A stretch of DNA of 64,000 nt from Breviolum minutum Mf 1.05b.01 (GCA_000507305.1 DF241775.1:1-64000), one strand, 5' to 3'. Positions 21,821 through 32,323 are shown, counted from the stretch's first letter. The notes: generated by a model not told the origin, from the sequence alone. Numbers and translations: made by a program.

Positions 21821-21905
21821 CACGCCGGAAGAAACAACAACGCGTGGCCACAGCGAACAAAAAAAAAACAACGTGTTCGCCGCGGATGGTCGCGGATGGT
21901 ACAAG
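21821..21905 (+). CDS. Candidate exon, frame uncertain, donor at F4
   Basis: Acceptor ccgtcacgcag, donor gtacaag|gtgggc where F4 starts. All three frames are open (for example KKQQRVATANKKKTTC or TPEETTTRGHSEQKKNN). Confidence 0.3.
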
Positions 21906-22045
21906 GTGGGCCCCTACCACTTATAATGGGGTTATAACTCCGTAATTTATAGGGGTTATAACCCCCCATTTACCCATTTATAAGACCATCTACATAATCT
22001 ATAACGGCTATACCTCCATTTATAGCGACTAGTAGTAGGCGAGCG
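21901..22045. mobile_element. MITE family F4
   Basis: acaaggtgggcccctaccac, ttataatggggttataactcc; right end degraded (ctccatttatagcgactag). Confidence 0.45.
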
Positions 22046-22059
22046 TTGCTGGGAGTGGA

Positions 22060-22185
22060 TTCATTAGTTGGTGATTTTTGATGGATTGGGATGAGATTGG
22101 GATGAAAAATCACCATCTTTGACCACAATTTGGGAGAATATGTTTGGTTCACTTCTTCCAAGCATCTAGAAAACAATATCCTGGG
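22060..22185. mobile_element. MITE family F5
   Basis: attagttggtgatttttgatgg, aaaatcaccatctttgaccac, cttccaagcatctag. Confidence 0.5.
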
Positions 22186-22307
22186 AAACATATAATTGTT
22201 CACCAACCTTCGGACTGCTCTGAGCCTCCCGGGCAACTACCAACCTGGATTTCCCTCAAAAAAAAGGGGATTTCCCTCCCCAAAAAGTTACCACTACTTT
22301 TTCCAAG

Positions 22308-22361
22308 CACCATGGCATTTCGGAAATCCAAGCTGCCGGGAAGTATCACCAAATAGCATTC
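22308..22361 (+). CDS. Candidate exon, unknown protein
   Basis: Acceptor actttttccaag; phase 0 HHGISEIQAAGKYHQIAF to ttc|gtcagc. A competing open frame exists. Confidence 0.4.
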
Positions 22362-22439
22362 GTCAGCTAACAGGATCGCTTCCTGAAACCAATTTTAGAG
22401 TAATCCTAACTGGCCGGTCAGTCTAGGGAACAAAAACAA

Positions 22440-22570
22440 TGGAAGTTAGTAACTGGTTAGTATTTTGATTAATGACTTACAACCTATCTAGGGGGCTTAT
22501 AAACCTACAGACGTAGGGATATTATGGGGATTAGAATCCAACGACTAATTACCATGGACATCCCAGTGCT
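22440..22570. mobile_element. MITE family F7
   Basis: gaagttagtaactggttagta, ttacaacctatctagggggc, ccatggacatcccag. Confidence 0.5.
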
Positions 22571-22986
22571 TCGCAGGGAATGGATTTAGAAGTCGACCTG
22601 AATATGCCCTTATATGTTGGGTAGTCCCCTTTGCCAGACAAGCATCAGTTGTTTTGTCATACCAATTCTCCTTTAACGACTGACCATTGCTGGGTTTCGG
22701 GGTATAACCCAATTTTTATGCTCATGCCTACTTGGTGGCTTATGACATATTAGTAACAAAAACTATAATATGATTCACCCCTGATAGGTGGTTGATAAGT
22801 TGGGTTTTTTCACCCAACTTAGTGTCTTCCAATCCCTAGTCTTCCAGTCACACCGAAACTGAGGTTTGGTCGACTTTTGGGTAGGTTGATTTTTGGGGGC
22901 ATACCGTCATACCTCCAAACAAGTTTGATGTTTGGAAGCCTAGGGTAGGTACCAACTTGGCCACGTTGTGTACGTTTTTCTGTAAG

Positions 22987-23037
22987 GCGACACGTGTCGC
23001 ACATGTGGAAGAGGAGAATGGCCAGTTGGGAGCCAAA
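22987..23037 (+). CDS. Candidate coiled-coil exon
   Basis: Acceptor cgtttttctgtaag; ATRVAHVEEENGQLGAK in phase 0 to aaa|gttttg. It could run to 23,050 (VLSE) if a GA donor is used. Confidence 0.45.
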
Positions 23038-23082
23038 GTTTTGTCGGAAGGATGTTGATGAAGTCCAGTTGAGGTTATATGG

Positions 23083-23180
23083 GGGGTTCCTAAAATGGTG
23101 GTACCCAACAGCCATGGGTTTTCCTCCTAAAAATGATCATTTTGGGGTGTTTTGGGGTACCACCATTTAAGGAAACACCC
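23083..23180. mobile_element. MITE family F1b
   Basis: ggggttcctaaaatggtggtacc ... ggtaccaccatttaaggaaacacc. Confidence 0.65.
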
Positions 23181-23399
23181 ATATAGATCCATAAAGTACT
23201 TTGTCTCATTAATTTTTATGTTTTACAATCAACAGTATCACATGTATCATGTTGTTGTTTTTTTGAAGCTTGAACATGATGATGGCGTGTGGGATTGTTA
23301 TGGCAGATCCATGCAAATCCCGATTTTTGTTGGACATTTGTGCTGGGGTCCTCTATTTGTTGTGTTTGGTAATATCTTCGGGATGGAATGGATGCAATG

Positions 23400-23510
23400 T
23401 ACTGAGATTTGTTTAAGTTGATTTTTTACTTCTACTGTTGGAAATCACCATTAAACCACAATTTGGGAGCATATTTTTTGTTTTTTCCAAGCATCTTAAG
23501 CAAAGCCAAG
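23400..23510. mobile_element. MITE family F5
   Basis: gagatttgtttaagttgatttt, ggaaatcaccattaaaccacaatttg, ccaagcatcttaagcaaagcc. Confidence 0.55.
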
Positions 23511-24185
23511 ACTAGTAGATTCTGAGGAGTCGCTACCATTATGGCTATATACTGACATATCCCCCCAAAAAAGTTCCCCAAACTTGGATTTTTCCCAGGA
23601 TGTTAGGAAGGAAAGGCTGAATTCATAGAAAATCGCATCATAAATTGGGTGAAATAACCCTAATATATATCCCATTTTTTCAAGTAGGTGAAATAAGCCA
23701 TTTACATACCAACCATATTGTTCCTAACTTCCGTCCCGGCACATCCTCCCCAATCTTCCCCCTCCTCCCGTTGTGTTGATTAGTTCAACTTCTTGGTTGG
23801 AAGCTGTTAGATCGTTCACAACAAAACGTTTTAAACAGTTGGTTCATCTGGTGAAGGGAGGGAAAGAAAGGGAGACAGATGATATACCTATCTCTATTTA
23901 GATTTATTTATGTGTATATATATATATTTATACACATACCTGAATCTCCAAGGGTGTGAAATTTGTGCACTTTAACCATCAACAACAGACCTATAGGGGC
24001 TGAAATTTGACACACTTGAAGGGTCTGTAGGTATATTACATATTTCTACATACGGTATATATTAGCATTGCGATGAGAACAAAGCAACGATGAGGGGGAT
24101 TGACTACATATACATCAATTTGAACATGTTCTGTTCAAGTCTGTGTGTGTGTGTGTGTTTGCATTCCATCGGATGTACAAAAGGC

Positions 24186-24286
24186 CTTACCCTTGGACCC
24201 CAAAACCATGAAAAATGAAGGTTTTAAACCCCCAATATATGGGTTATAACCTCTAAAAACGAAGGTTGTGGCTTCCCATGGTAGGG
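24186..24286. mobile_element. MITE family F9 (reverse copy)
   Basis: accatgaaaaatgaaggttttaa ... gaaggttgtggcttcccatgg, the reverse complement of 13,884-13,980. Confidence 0.55.
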
Positions 24287-24333
24287 TGTTGTTGTTGTTG
24301 TTGTTGGCGTCGTCGTTGCTTGGCGACAAGTAG

Positions 24334-24408
24334 ACAAAGGCAGTTCCGCGCGCCAGTCGTGTCCTTGCAGAAGGACGGGTTTTATGGGCGGAAAATGACT
24401 CAAATGCA
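24334..24408 (+). CDS. Candidate exon, unknown protein
   Basis: Acceptor ggcgacaagtag; TKAVPRASRVLAEGRVLWAE then NDSNA, phase 0 to gca|gtggta. Confidence 0.45.
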
Positions 24409-24833
24409 GTGGTAGACCAACAAGCTTAGCCACACAGCGAGGAACAACGGACTCCAAAGGTGGGGTGGTTTAGTAGCTTTAGTAAGTGAAACTGACTTCA
24501 AAAATGGCATTATATTGATTTATATTGGGTGGCTGACTATAACGATTCAAGCTTCACTGGGTCATTAGAGGATTTGACAAACCAACAACAACCTGAACTG
24601 CCCCCCAACAACCTGAACCACCCCCCCGCAATCATTAGTGAAATCCACTGCAGTTCTGGGTAGAAACCCAATAAGATCTACCAATATCACAATATATACA
24701 CACTATGTACAGGCCCCAAGAATCCAAACCCATTCGAAGAGTAGGATTGAGGGTTCCAATCCGGAGCCCACCTTGTTTAAACAAAAAGCAATATGTTTCG
24801 GGTGGTTGGCGATGTGTGCATGTTGCATGTCAG

Positions 24834-24947
24834 GACATTCAACGGCACTATGCCCAACGCTTGCAGGAGCATGACGTGATGTGGGCTTTGTGGCGTAAAA
24901 GCCTTTCACAAAGATCTGATGTTGGGAAATGGGAGACGTGGATAAAG
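24834..24947 (+). CDS. Exon, Trp/Gln-rich helical segment
   Basis: Acceptor tgttgcatgtcag and donor ataaag|gtttca, phase 0 at both ends. DIQRHYAQRLQEHDVMWALW then RKSLSQRSDVGKWETWIK. A charged helical composition with four Trp; one of the most convincing left-half exons. Confidence 0.6.
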
Positions 24948-25265
24948 GTTTCATGGATGAAGGTGTCGTTTGTTGCATGAATTTTGTGAAACGGAAGATT
25001 ATTTTGCTTGTTGATGATTTTTTACTTGTCGATGGTTCAGAAATCCTGCGTTCACCAGCTGAGGTTGGTAGTTTTATCCCATATGATTTAATTACAGGGT
25101 TTGGGATGCATCCCAGGTGGTTAGAGTAATTCAATGATCCCTGTATTAACCATCATTGTCCCATTGTCCCTTAATAATCATCTACTAAGGCCTTCGATTC
25201 CTGTGAGTGGCGTTTCATGGGGGTTTGCTGCCCCTAATATGGTCTATCGCTTCAGAAATTTCCAG

Positions 25266-25355
25266 GTGAAGTTGTTTCCTCCCGAAAGAAAAGAGTTCCC
25301 AACCTCGAAAAGCCTGTCTTGGAAGGACCTTCAAACACGAGGCGGTTGGTCCTGG
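25266..25355 (+). CDS. Candidate exon, charged
   Basis: Acceptor agaaatttccag; EVVSSRKKRVPNLEKPVLEG then PSNTRRLVL, to a GT donor. A competing frame (VKLFPPERKEFPTSKSLSWK) is also open. Confidence 0.4.
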
Positions 25356-25484
25356 GTTGGTTGGGTGAAACCTACAGGAAGTTGGTTGGGACGTCAAACC
25401 TGATGTTACAGGAAGTTGGGTAAACCCCTACAGAAATCACACCAGTTACTCTACTAAGTAGGTTTTGAAGTAGGGCATAAGTTT

Positions 25485-25590
25485 ACTCCCCAGAAAACCA
25501 ACATGTCCCCTAAAAATCAATGGTTGGAAGATGTATTTCCTATTGAAATAATTCCTTTTCAGGGGACACGTTAGTTTTCGGGGGTGTATT
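25485..25590. mobile_element. MITE family F6
   Basis: tccccagaaaaccaacatgtcc ... ggacacgttagttttcggggg. Confidence 0.7.
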
Positions 25591-25961
25591 TTACAACAGT
25601 TACGGGGGGCGTTCCAATGTTGTAGGATGAATGCCAACTTGGTGTGATTATGTTCCCTTTCAGGTACAGCTCCCTCCCTGCGACTAACATAGCACCTTCC
25701 CAAAAGGAAAGAATCTCCCAAGCACCAGTTTTCATTAATTTCAGGGATATATATAGTTATGTATATATATATATATACATTCAACAAAAATCACAAGTGG
25801 TAAAACATCTTACCTCCGGAAACCAATCAAAGCTCAATAAACTCAAGTAATGACCCCTAGACCATGAGTATTTGTGTTTTACCATAGCATCAGTACCATG
25901 TGGTTTTTTGGTTGGCAACAAGAATGAAAAGTCATTTCCCATACCATCCATGTTTGGCTGG

Positions 25962-26056
25962 GTGGTGGTTTCAAACATTTTTTATTTTCACCCCGAAAAT
26001 TGGGGAAATGATCCAAATTGACTAATATTTTTCAGATGGGTTGAAACCACCAACCA
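25962..26056. mobile_element. MITE family F2
   Basis: ggtggtggtttcaaacatttt ... gggttgaaaccaccaaccag. Confidence 0.65.
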
Positions 26057-26058
26057 GC

Positions 26059-26136
26059 TGGTATATTTACCTACATTTACATACATTTACCACAAACAAT
26101 CTACCATTCATGTAGGCATATATACCAGTCCCATGG
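26059..26136. mobile_element. MITE family F3
   Basis: ggtatatttacctacatttac ... catgtaggcatatatacc, catgg. Confidence 0.6.
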
Positions 26137-26172
26137 ATCCTGTGGGTTTGGCGTTTGGAAACTCATCAGTGT

Positions 26173-26202
26173 CCAATTCGACCCATCACTGGGTCGAATT
26201 GG
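26173..26202. repeat. Perfect 13-bp hairpin
   Basis: ccaattcgaccca and tgggtcgaattgg around a 4-nt loop. Confidence 0.9.
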
Positions 26203-26248
26203 AGCACCTTATTGTGGCTGATGGTCGGTTGTATATTTTGTATACACA

Positions 26249-26343
26249 TATACCTAGAACCCAAATGACCTCTATGTTTGAAGGTCAACCCACCAAAATA
26301 AGGCCTTTTCTGATCAAAGCAAGGGTCATTTGGGTTCTAGGTA
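26249..26343. mobile_element. MITE family F10
   Basis: Inverted ends acctagaacccaaatgacc ... ggtcatttgggttctaggt, 19 bp, perfect. Confidence 0.7.
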
Positions 26344-26447
26344 TGCAGATATTTTTCAAACTAGATGTTTATCTATTATGCATTATTATGCCAATGTATC
26401 TCTGCATTTATATCTTAAGTATATATTGTTTATTTACAACAAAACAG

Positions 26448-26504
26448 TTCGGGATGCGTGTTCTTAAGACTCAACATCACCTCCAAAAAAACATTCCATG
26501 CCAG
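26448..26504 (+). CDS. Candidate exon, donor at F11 start
   Basis: Acceptor atttacaacaaaacag; FGMRVLKTQHHLQKNIPCQ, phase 0, to cag|gtgatt, the first bases of the F11 element. Confidence 0.5.
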
Positions 26505-26607
26505 GTGATTCAAAGTGCCCTTTTCATCCCCTAGTTGGAGGTCACTTAACCCCTTGAAAGGGTCACTTAACCATCCCAAAAAGGTCACTTTGAATCACCA
26601 GGTGAAC
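26501..26607. mobile_element. MITE family F11
   Basis: ccaggtgattcaaagtg ... cactttgaatcaccaggtg. It starts CAG|GTGA and ends CACCAG|GTGA. Confidence 0.65.
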
Positions 26608-26740
26608 ATGTTTCATTATGTTTCATTATTCCTCACAAGGCACCCAAGAGGTCCTTTGAAATACCCTGAAAACTCTTGTTGAAGGCAATCCCCAGTCGGA
26701 CGTTGGTTGATTTACGTGGTGCTTTCAAATCATTTTCTAG

Positions 26741-26837
26741 GTGGTGGCAACTCAAAGATTTTTTATTTACACCCCTATTTGGGGAAGATTCCCATTTTGA
26801 CACATATTTGTTCAAAGGGGTTGAAACCACCAACTAG
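26741..26837. mobile_element. MITE family F2, 3' end at an exon start
   Basis: ctag|gtggtggcaactcaaag ... gggttgaaaccaccaactag. Confidence 0.65.
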
Positions 26838-26898
26838 TTTTTGATGTGTTCAGGGGGGGAAAGATTGCAGAAGATTCGATTGACAATTTTCCAACTGG
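26838..26898 (+). CDS. Candidate exon after F2
   Basis: Opens at the base after the F2 AG: FDVFRGGKIAEDSIDNFPT, ending actgg|gttgat in phase 2. The frame stays open for a further 45 codons. Confidence 0.4.
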
Positions 26899-27118
26899 GT
26901 TGATAAATGATAACCACTGCCAATCAACAGATGTTTCTGGCAATATCTACTTGCTACATATCAGTGGTAATAACTGCCGATTAGGTGATATGTTTTATTC
27001 AAGCCCACAATTGCTGGAAAAATATGTCTGAAACAATCCCAGTCATCCAATACTTATTTTTTATTTTTATTGTGTGAAATGGATCCAGCCATCCAAACAT
27101 TGCAAACAAATCTTCACA

Positions 27119-27200
27119 GAAAGAGCAACAGTTCCCGCGAAATTCAACTGTTCGCACCTAAAAAAAGGCATCCTTAAAAGGAAGCCGGATCGTCTTCCAG
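27119..27200 (+). CDS. Candidate basic exon
   Basis: Acceptor aatcttcacag; RATVPAKFNCSHLKKGILKR then KPDRLP, to cca|gtcgca. Confidence 0.35.
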
Positions 27201-27245
27201 TCGCATCAGTTTTCACGGCTTGTTTTTTTTTGTCTATGTTAGTTT

Positions 27246-27340
27246 CACCCATACCATCCATGTATGGTATATTTACCTATATTTATCATAAGATTCAACC
27301 AAATGTAGGTAAATATACCAGTCCCATGGATGCTATGGGT
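27246..27340. mobile_element. MITE family F3
   Basis: ccatccatgtatggtatatttac ... gtaggtaaatataccagtccc, catgg. Confidence 0.65.
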
Positions 27341-27370
27341 CGGGGGAACCTGAATTTTGAATGATCCAAG

Positions 27371-27465
27371 TCCAAGGGGAAAAGCGATTCAGAGCCCATG
27401 GGGTAGCGATTACACGGAGCTATCCCCCCCAAAAGTTTGGATCAGCACATCTCCGGCCTCCCAAG
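27371..27465 (+). CDS. Exon bordering an F4b intron
   Basis: Acceptor gaatgatccaag; PRGKAIQSPWGSDYTELSPP then KVWISTSPASQ, ending in phase 1. Third positions are GC-rich. The next exon (27,642) continues in the correct phase, so this pair is the best-supported splice junction in the left half. Confidence 0.6.
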
Positions 27466-27636
27466 GTGGGCCATCTTAGCATGCCGATTGTAGACTTATA
27501 CGGGGGGATCCCTATAAGTATACGGTGAAAAAAAAACGCATTTTTTCCCATTTTTATGTTCGGCCAATTTTATTGGGGCCCCCCAAATAAACCACTCCAT
27601 GTATACACCATCCGCCAAGATGGCTCACCTTGTAGT
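27462..27636. mobile_element. MITE family F4b filling a whole intron
   Basis: caaggtgggccatctt ... aagatggctcaccttgta. The predicted intron is 27,466-27,641, so the element makes up all but a few bases of it. Confidence 0.65.
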
Positions 27637-27641
27637 TTCAG

Positions 27642-27705
27642 TGGAAGCTTTCGTGGTACGTCGTGAGGCGGCTTGCGGTCCGTTCCGAAAACCTGTTCCT
27701 TCGAG
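27642..27705 (+). CDS. Exon following the F4b intron
   Basis: Acceptor cttgtagtttcag; with the leftover G of the previous exon it reads VEAFVVRREAACGPFRKPVP, then S, ending ag|gtggga. Confidence 0.6.
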
Positions 27706-28111
27706 GTGGGACGTGGGGGGAATGGGAGTTGCGGATTGTGTTTGTGTTGAATTGGATCACAAATGAATCACAAGTTGGACCTGTTGATGATTTATATATG
27801 ATATTATTTTTTCCGTTTGTTCACCACATATACTGAATATATATATATATACATGATGAATCCCGAATATGTTCCCATGTAAGGAATATTTACCGCTATT
27901 TACCTACATTTGCCATACATTTAAGCCACATGTAGATAAACATTCCATACATTGAGCATATGGGAATGTCATGCGTGTTTTCTGCTGTTGTTGTTTCCCG
28001 TTTTGTTTTTTTGTTCACATTGTTTGTCCACTGTGTGGAAAAGCATGGAAGTTTTTCAACGGCCAGACTCTTGCATCACCATTCATCTTTGACGCGAAGC
28101 TTGCTTGGTAG

Positions 28112-28156
28112 AAGGATTTCAGCCAGGAACTGTGTAAAAAAAACACGTTTTACAAG
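28112..28156 (+). CDS. Exon, donor at F4 start
   Basis: Acceptor gcttgcttggtag; KDFSQELCKKNTFYK, phase 0/0, donor aag|gtaggc inside the left end of an F4 copy. Confidence 0.5.
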
Positions 28157-28305
28157 GTAGGCCCCTACCGGTTACAAGTTGAGTTATAGCTTCATTTATA
28201 GGCGTTATAAGTTATAAGCCTAGTTACCCATGTTTTTTTTTATGCCATTTATAGAGGCTATAACTCTATCTATAGAACTGGTAGGGGGTCCACCTTGTAT
28301 CACAA
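28153..28305. mobile_element. MITE family F4
   Basis: caaggtaggcccctaccggt ... actggtagggggtccaccttg. Confidence 0.65.
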
Positions 28306-28420
28306 GTAGCTCCTTCGCCTTCAACTGATCACCCCAGGTAGGCACCTCCAAGTGGACATCAGGGTAGCTTCTACCGGCTCAAATGGAATGACTTGTTTGT
28401 TGTTTGTCATCATAATCTAG

Positions 28421-28514
28421 GTGGTGTTTTCAAACATTTTTTATTTTCACCCCTACTTGGGGAAATGATCCATTTTGACTAATATTTTTCAAGGGGGTTG
28501 AAACCACCAACTAG
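28421..28514. mobile_element. MITE family F2
   Basis: ctag|gtggtgttttcaaacattt ... gggttgaaaccaccaactag. Confidence 0.65.
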
Positions 28515-28738
28515 TAATGCTATAGGATCAACGTACTTACGTATGTTTGTGGACACAGATCAGAGGTATGTTTTACAGCTTTACCTATACATTTACCATA
28601 CCCTTTTTTTCCTACTAATTTACCATACAAAACAAATCTTAAGTCAACCCGTTCATGGATAGGTCAATATACCAGTCCGATGGATCCTATGGGAAACGAC
28701 TTGCCTTGAAACCGATGGCAACTTCTTTTCAGCGCCAG

Positions 28739-28821
28739 GTGAATTTCGCCCAAGGTGCGGCCAAAACTCATGGAAATGCTGTGCAAAACACCTGGGGGAA
28801 CTGAGGGTGGAACTGGGGAAG
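28739..28821 (+). CDS. Candidate Cys-containing helical exon
   Basis: After cagcgccag it reads EFRPRCGQNSWKCCAKHLGE then LRVELGK, phase 0 to aag|gtttcc. The frame stays open through the downstream (cat)n tract as poly-His, which I take to be intron. Confidence 0.4.
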
Positions 28822-28874
28822 GTTTCCTTGGCATTTGCGCAAAGGCTGGGGACCCGGTCATTTCCGTGTGTGCA

Positions 28875-28875
28875 A

Positions 28876-28928
<53 letters not shown>
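28875..28928. repeat. CAT microsatellite
   Basis: About 18 copies of (cat). Confidence 0.9.
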
Positions 28929-29449
28929 CGGCCCTCCTAACTACCCCCATCAGAAACAACGGTTAAAAAAAGGTCTTATTAAGATCTTATTAAGGGACAA
29001 GCAGGTGGCTATCTAACCCCTTAATACGCTCTTATTTCGGGTGGGGGTAGTTTTTATCCGGGCAGTTTGGAGGGGCATGACATTACCATATGATTCATAA
29101 AACTTCAATTTCCGTCGGATTTGGGGCAAACGATTTCACGACCAACACCCCCTAAGTTCCCTCACTTTTTCCATGAAAGAAGGGAAAAAACAGACTCAAA
29201 AACCTGATGAATTTGGGTGAAGGCGAAGTTATTTCAATTCGCCCTCCAATAAACTCAGATAGATAATGATCATGAACTGTAAATGGCCTCTTTTTTCTAA
29301 GGCATCAACAATTAAACATAAAAATAAACAACAAATCGGAAGAAAAAAAACAACACATCTCAGCACCCCCTTGACATTGTAACGGCTACTAGTAGATACC
29401 GAGACCTTGCCGCCATATTTGAAGCCGGCGAAACATGTACTTGGGATGT

Positions 29450-29565
29450 CCATGGTACTTAGGAAATCAGTAAATGGATTACACATATTATATATAATCC
29501 CTATATAAGTAGGTTGTAAGTCCCGTAAGTAGGTTATGAGTTATAAACAACTTACTAGTTACGAT
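29450..29565. mobile_element. MITE family F7
   Basis: gatgtccatggtacttaggaaa, atcagtaaatggattac, ataaacaacttactagttac. Confidence 0.5.
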
Positions 29566-29608
29566 CGCATCCACGGACACTCTTTTGTACATGTTCCTTT
29601 TCGGTTAG

Positions 29609-29722
29609 CCTCATTTTTTGGTATCCATTCGCTGAAGCTCTGGGGAGGTGGTGCGGAGCGTGGCACTGGAAGCCCACCACCGAGGATGGAGGTGTCTTTG
29701 ATTGGAGAAAGGGGAGTAGTAG
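29609..29722 (+). CDS. Exon, Trp-rich, donor at F1 start
   Basis: Acceptor ccttttcggttag; LIFWYPFAEALGRWCGAWHW then KPTTEDGGVFDWRKGSS, phase 2 to ag|gtaggt, where an F1 element begins. Confidence 0.55.
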
Positions 29723-29826
29723 GTAGGTGTTTCCAAAAATAGTGGTACCCCCGAATCATCCATTTTAATAGGGTTTTCCATTATAAACCATTCATTTTGG
29801 AGTACCCCTATTTTTGGAAACACCCA
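29723..29826. mobile_element. MITE family F1, 5' end at an exon end
   Basis: gtaggtgtttccaaaaatagtgg ... cccctatttttggaaacaccc. Confidence 0.7.
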
Positions 29827-30363
29827 GGTGTTAGTGGGAAGCGGGTTGGGTTTGTTAGGGATCCTTAGTTCTTTTTTTTGAAAAGCATGGGGCAGTAACC
29901 AGTTCCCCCTGGTAATTTGCTGTTCATAGGGGATTATACCATCATGAGCCAATCAGTATAATGGATTATAATGGAATGTCATACGGAATCTCAAAAAAAT
30001 CCCACACATGTTCCATCAAATAATGGTTTTTTGGAACATAGGGATCCAGTACAATTTACCAACCATTTGATGATTTTTTTAAAGTCATTTAAAAAAAGGT
30101 CGTTTGAGTCGGTTTTTTGAAGGTTCCTCACAAACCCCTCCCTAGGGATCAATCATCACTTTGTCAGATGATGATTGGGATGTGTAGTCACCTTCTCAGC
30201 ATGTGTAATCACCTTCTCCATTACCATTCTCAGGAGGTGATTGGATCCCTGGGGCCTAAGTGTTTGTTCAATTTTGTTTTAAAAAACTTTAAGAAACTTC
30301 GGGCGACCCAGGGGATATTGTCAATTTTGAGGTCCACAACCCCCCTGGCCCTGAATTTCCAGG

Positions 30364-30411
30364 CTTGGCGTTCTCCCTGACGCCCTGAGGCTGTGCAACC
30401 AGCAGGGGAAG
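30364..30411 (+). CDS. Candidate exon segment before an in-frame TGA
   Basis: Acceptor cctgaatttccag; LGVLPDALRLCNQQGK. It is in frame with the Asn-tract exon just downstream, but a TGA at 30,415 lies between. Confidence 0.4.
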
Positions 30412-30423
30412 GGTTGATATCAG

Positions 30424-30426
30424 GTT

Positions 30427-30485
<59 letters not shown>

Positions 30486-30546
30486 CGAGAAGAACGAAGA
30501 TAATGGAGCAGTGCTAGGATCAGCTGTTAAGCTCAACCATTCCAAG
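30424..30546 (+). CDS. Exon with a 20-residue Asn tract, donor at F4 start
   Basis: Acceptor gttgatatcag, then V, about 20 Asn encoded by (aac)n, then EKNEDNGAVLGSAVKLNHSK, phase 0, to aag|gtgggc, the left end of an F4 copy. Confidence 0.55.
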
Positions 30547-30676
30547 GTGGGCCACTACCAGTCACAGATGGAGTTATAATCCCTCTAAATGGTTTTCTAA
30601 ATGGATTATTGGAGTTATAACCCTACTTATAGGGGTTACAGCCCCGTTTGTAACTATTAGAAGCCCACCTTGCAGT
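30543..30676. mobile_element. MITE family F4
   Basis: caaggtgggccactaccag ... attagaagcccaccttg. Confidence 0.6.
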
Positions 30677-30953
30677 ATCTACGGTATGTACTTGCATGTG
30701 CTTTTATGCTCACATGCATACCTTTGACATGTGGTACTTTTGAAACGCAGAGTTGATAGGTTCTTCGTCTCATGATCAAAGCTTGTTTTTTTTCATAGAT
30801 CCGAATTGTTTTGCAAGTCCAAGATCAAATGTTCTTTTTTGAAAAAGTGTTTGTTGGTTGATCTCTATTTTAGTGCATGCAAAGGATATCCTTTATATTT
30901 TCTACGAAACAACGGGACCAATCGGATTGTCTCTTTGGATTCTTTGGCAGAAT

Positions 30954-30998
30954 TGCGATCAGAACCCCAAAAAATCGGATCAGCTGCGAGGATTTGTA
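30954..30998 (+). CDS. Candidate exon
   Basis: Acceptor gattctttggcag; NCDQNPKKSDQLRGF to ttt|gtacac. Overlapping frames are open; weak. Confidence 0.3.
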
Positions 30999-31370
30999 CA
31001 CTGAGTTAGCTGAGTGCTCCGTTTTTTACGAAGGGGTGAGGAGTATCATGACGAGGTGTAGCTGTGGTGTTAACTTGATTTCGTCATTATATTACCAGTT
31101 GGAGGGAATTGATTGGTTAGCTTGGGTTTTTGGTTGACGTCCGATTTAATTTCATTGCACATTTTAGATATTTATAGTCCTTTAGGACCGAACAGACCTT
31201 TTGAATTTAGTGGACAATTTAGATGAATTTCACTCAAAGTTCAACCTTTGGCACGGGACCTATATACTAATGCTGGAACTAGATTTCAAAAGTTTTCAGA
31301 TTGACTCCAAACCACAATCTCATTGTTTTATCGATTTATCTATAGCCTTAAGACACTTTGAGACACAGAG

Positions 31371-31417
31371 GATGTGGGGACACTAACGGTGATGGAGAAG
31401 AACGCTCCCCAAGAAAG
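31371..31417 (+). CDS. Candidate exon with GC donor
   Basis: Acceptor tttgagacacagag; DVGTLTVMEKNAPQE, ending aaag|gctagt, a GC donor next to an F4-like element. Confidence 0.45.
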
Positions 31418-31589
31418 GCTAGTTTTGCTTATAACTCCACTACACTCCACTTATAGGGGTTATAACCCTAGTTACCAACTTACAAGGCCATTTATAGGGG
31501 CCCCATAACTCCATTTATAGTAGATGAATTCGCCTTTATTTGAGGTACACTCCTAAGTTTACTAACATTTTGAACCCAGAGTCATGCAG

Positions 31590-31634
31590 GTTTGGAACAG
31601 ATGTTTTGTCCTTGCCAAAACATGGGATGTGCAG
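31590..31634 (+). CDS. Exon, unknown protein
   Basis: Acceptor agagtcatgcag; VWNRCFVLAKTWDVQ, phase 0/0, donor cag|gtttca. Confidence 0.5.
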
Positions 31635-31659
31635 GTTTCAACTGTTAGATTGTTTTTTT

Positions 31660-31765
31660 TTTTGCGGGGGGAAATCCGGCGATCACCACCTGGGATGTAT
31701 AAAAGCTTGAAAATAATGGGAAGCATCCGATCAACAGGTGCAGAATTTCCTCCACCAAGCGTATC
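31660..31765. mobile_element. MITE family F8 (diverged)
   Basis: gggggaaatccggcgatcacc, gggatgtataaaagc, gatcaacaggtgcagaattt. Same internal order as 35,663-35,762. Confidence 0.4.
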
Positions 31766-32323
31766 ATCAATCTTTCTGTAAGAAGTTGCTGTTATTTTTC
31801 CATCATCTTATCGATGTGAGAAACCACTTTTTCATTTGCACTGCAACATGATGCTGCTCACTTGTTCTTCAGGTCCATGCGTTGTGTAAAGTGTTGCCCT
31901 GGTGCATTGTGTTTATTTAAGAGAACAATGTATCAGCCAAAGGATTCCCTACCCCAGGAAGGAATTGTTCACTTGAACACTCAATAACAAACTGGTTCTT
32001 TGGGGTATGTAGGGAATTATACTACCCAGTCATGTGGGGACTATATAATCAACTATGACATGAGAATCCCTATCAAACGACCGGTATTTCATGGAAAGTA
32101 TCTGAGTTGTTCTTCTTTTTTTGCGGAGGCTGCACCAGAAATCTTAAGACCAACCATTGAATGAATGTAGAACTACAAGATTGCCACTGGCTTTCACCAG
32201 ACAGTGTAGACTATTTTATATCTACCATCCATGTATGGAATATTCGCCTACATTTAAATGTATGGTAAATGTAGGTGTTCCATAGATTGAGCCTATGTGT
32301 ATGAGGTTGAACTTGTACATTAG
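31766..32323. other. Intron stretch
   Basis: Contains an F3 copy (32,218-32,298) and unassigned sequence. No exon. Confidence 0.35.
32218..32298. mobile_element. MITE family F3
   Basis: ccatccatgtatggaatattcgcc ... aaatgtaggtgttccatag. Confidence 0.5.

Larger units (their letters stand above)
23181..24333. other. Intron stretch
   Basis: Contains F5 (23,400-23,510), an AT run near 23,920, a (tg)n tract at 24,143-24,160, an F9 copy in reverse orientation (24,186-24,286) and (ttg)n at 24,288-24,306. No exon supported. Confidence 0.4.
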
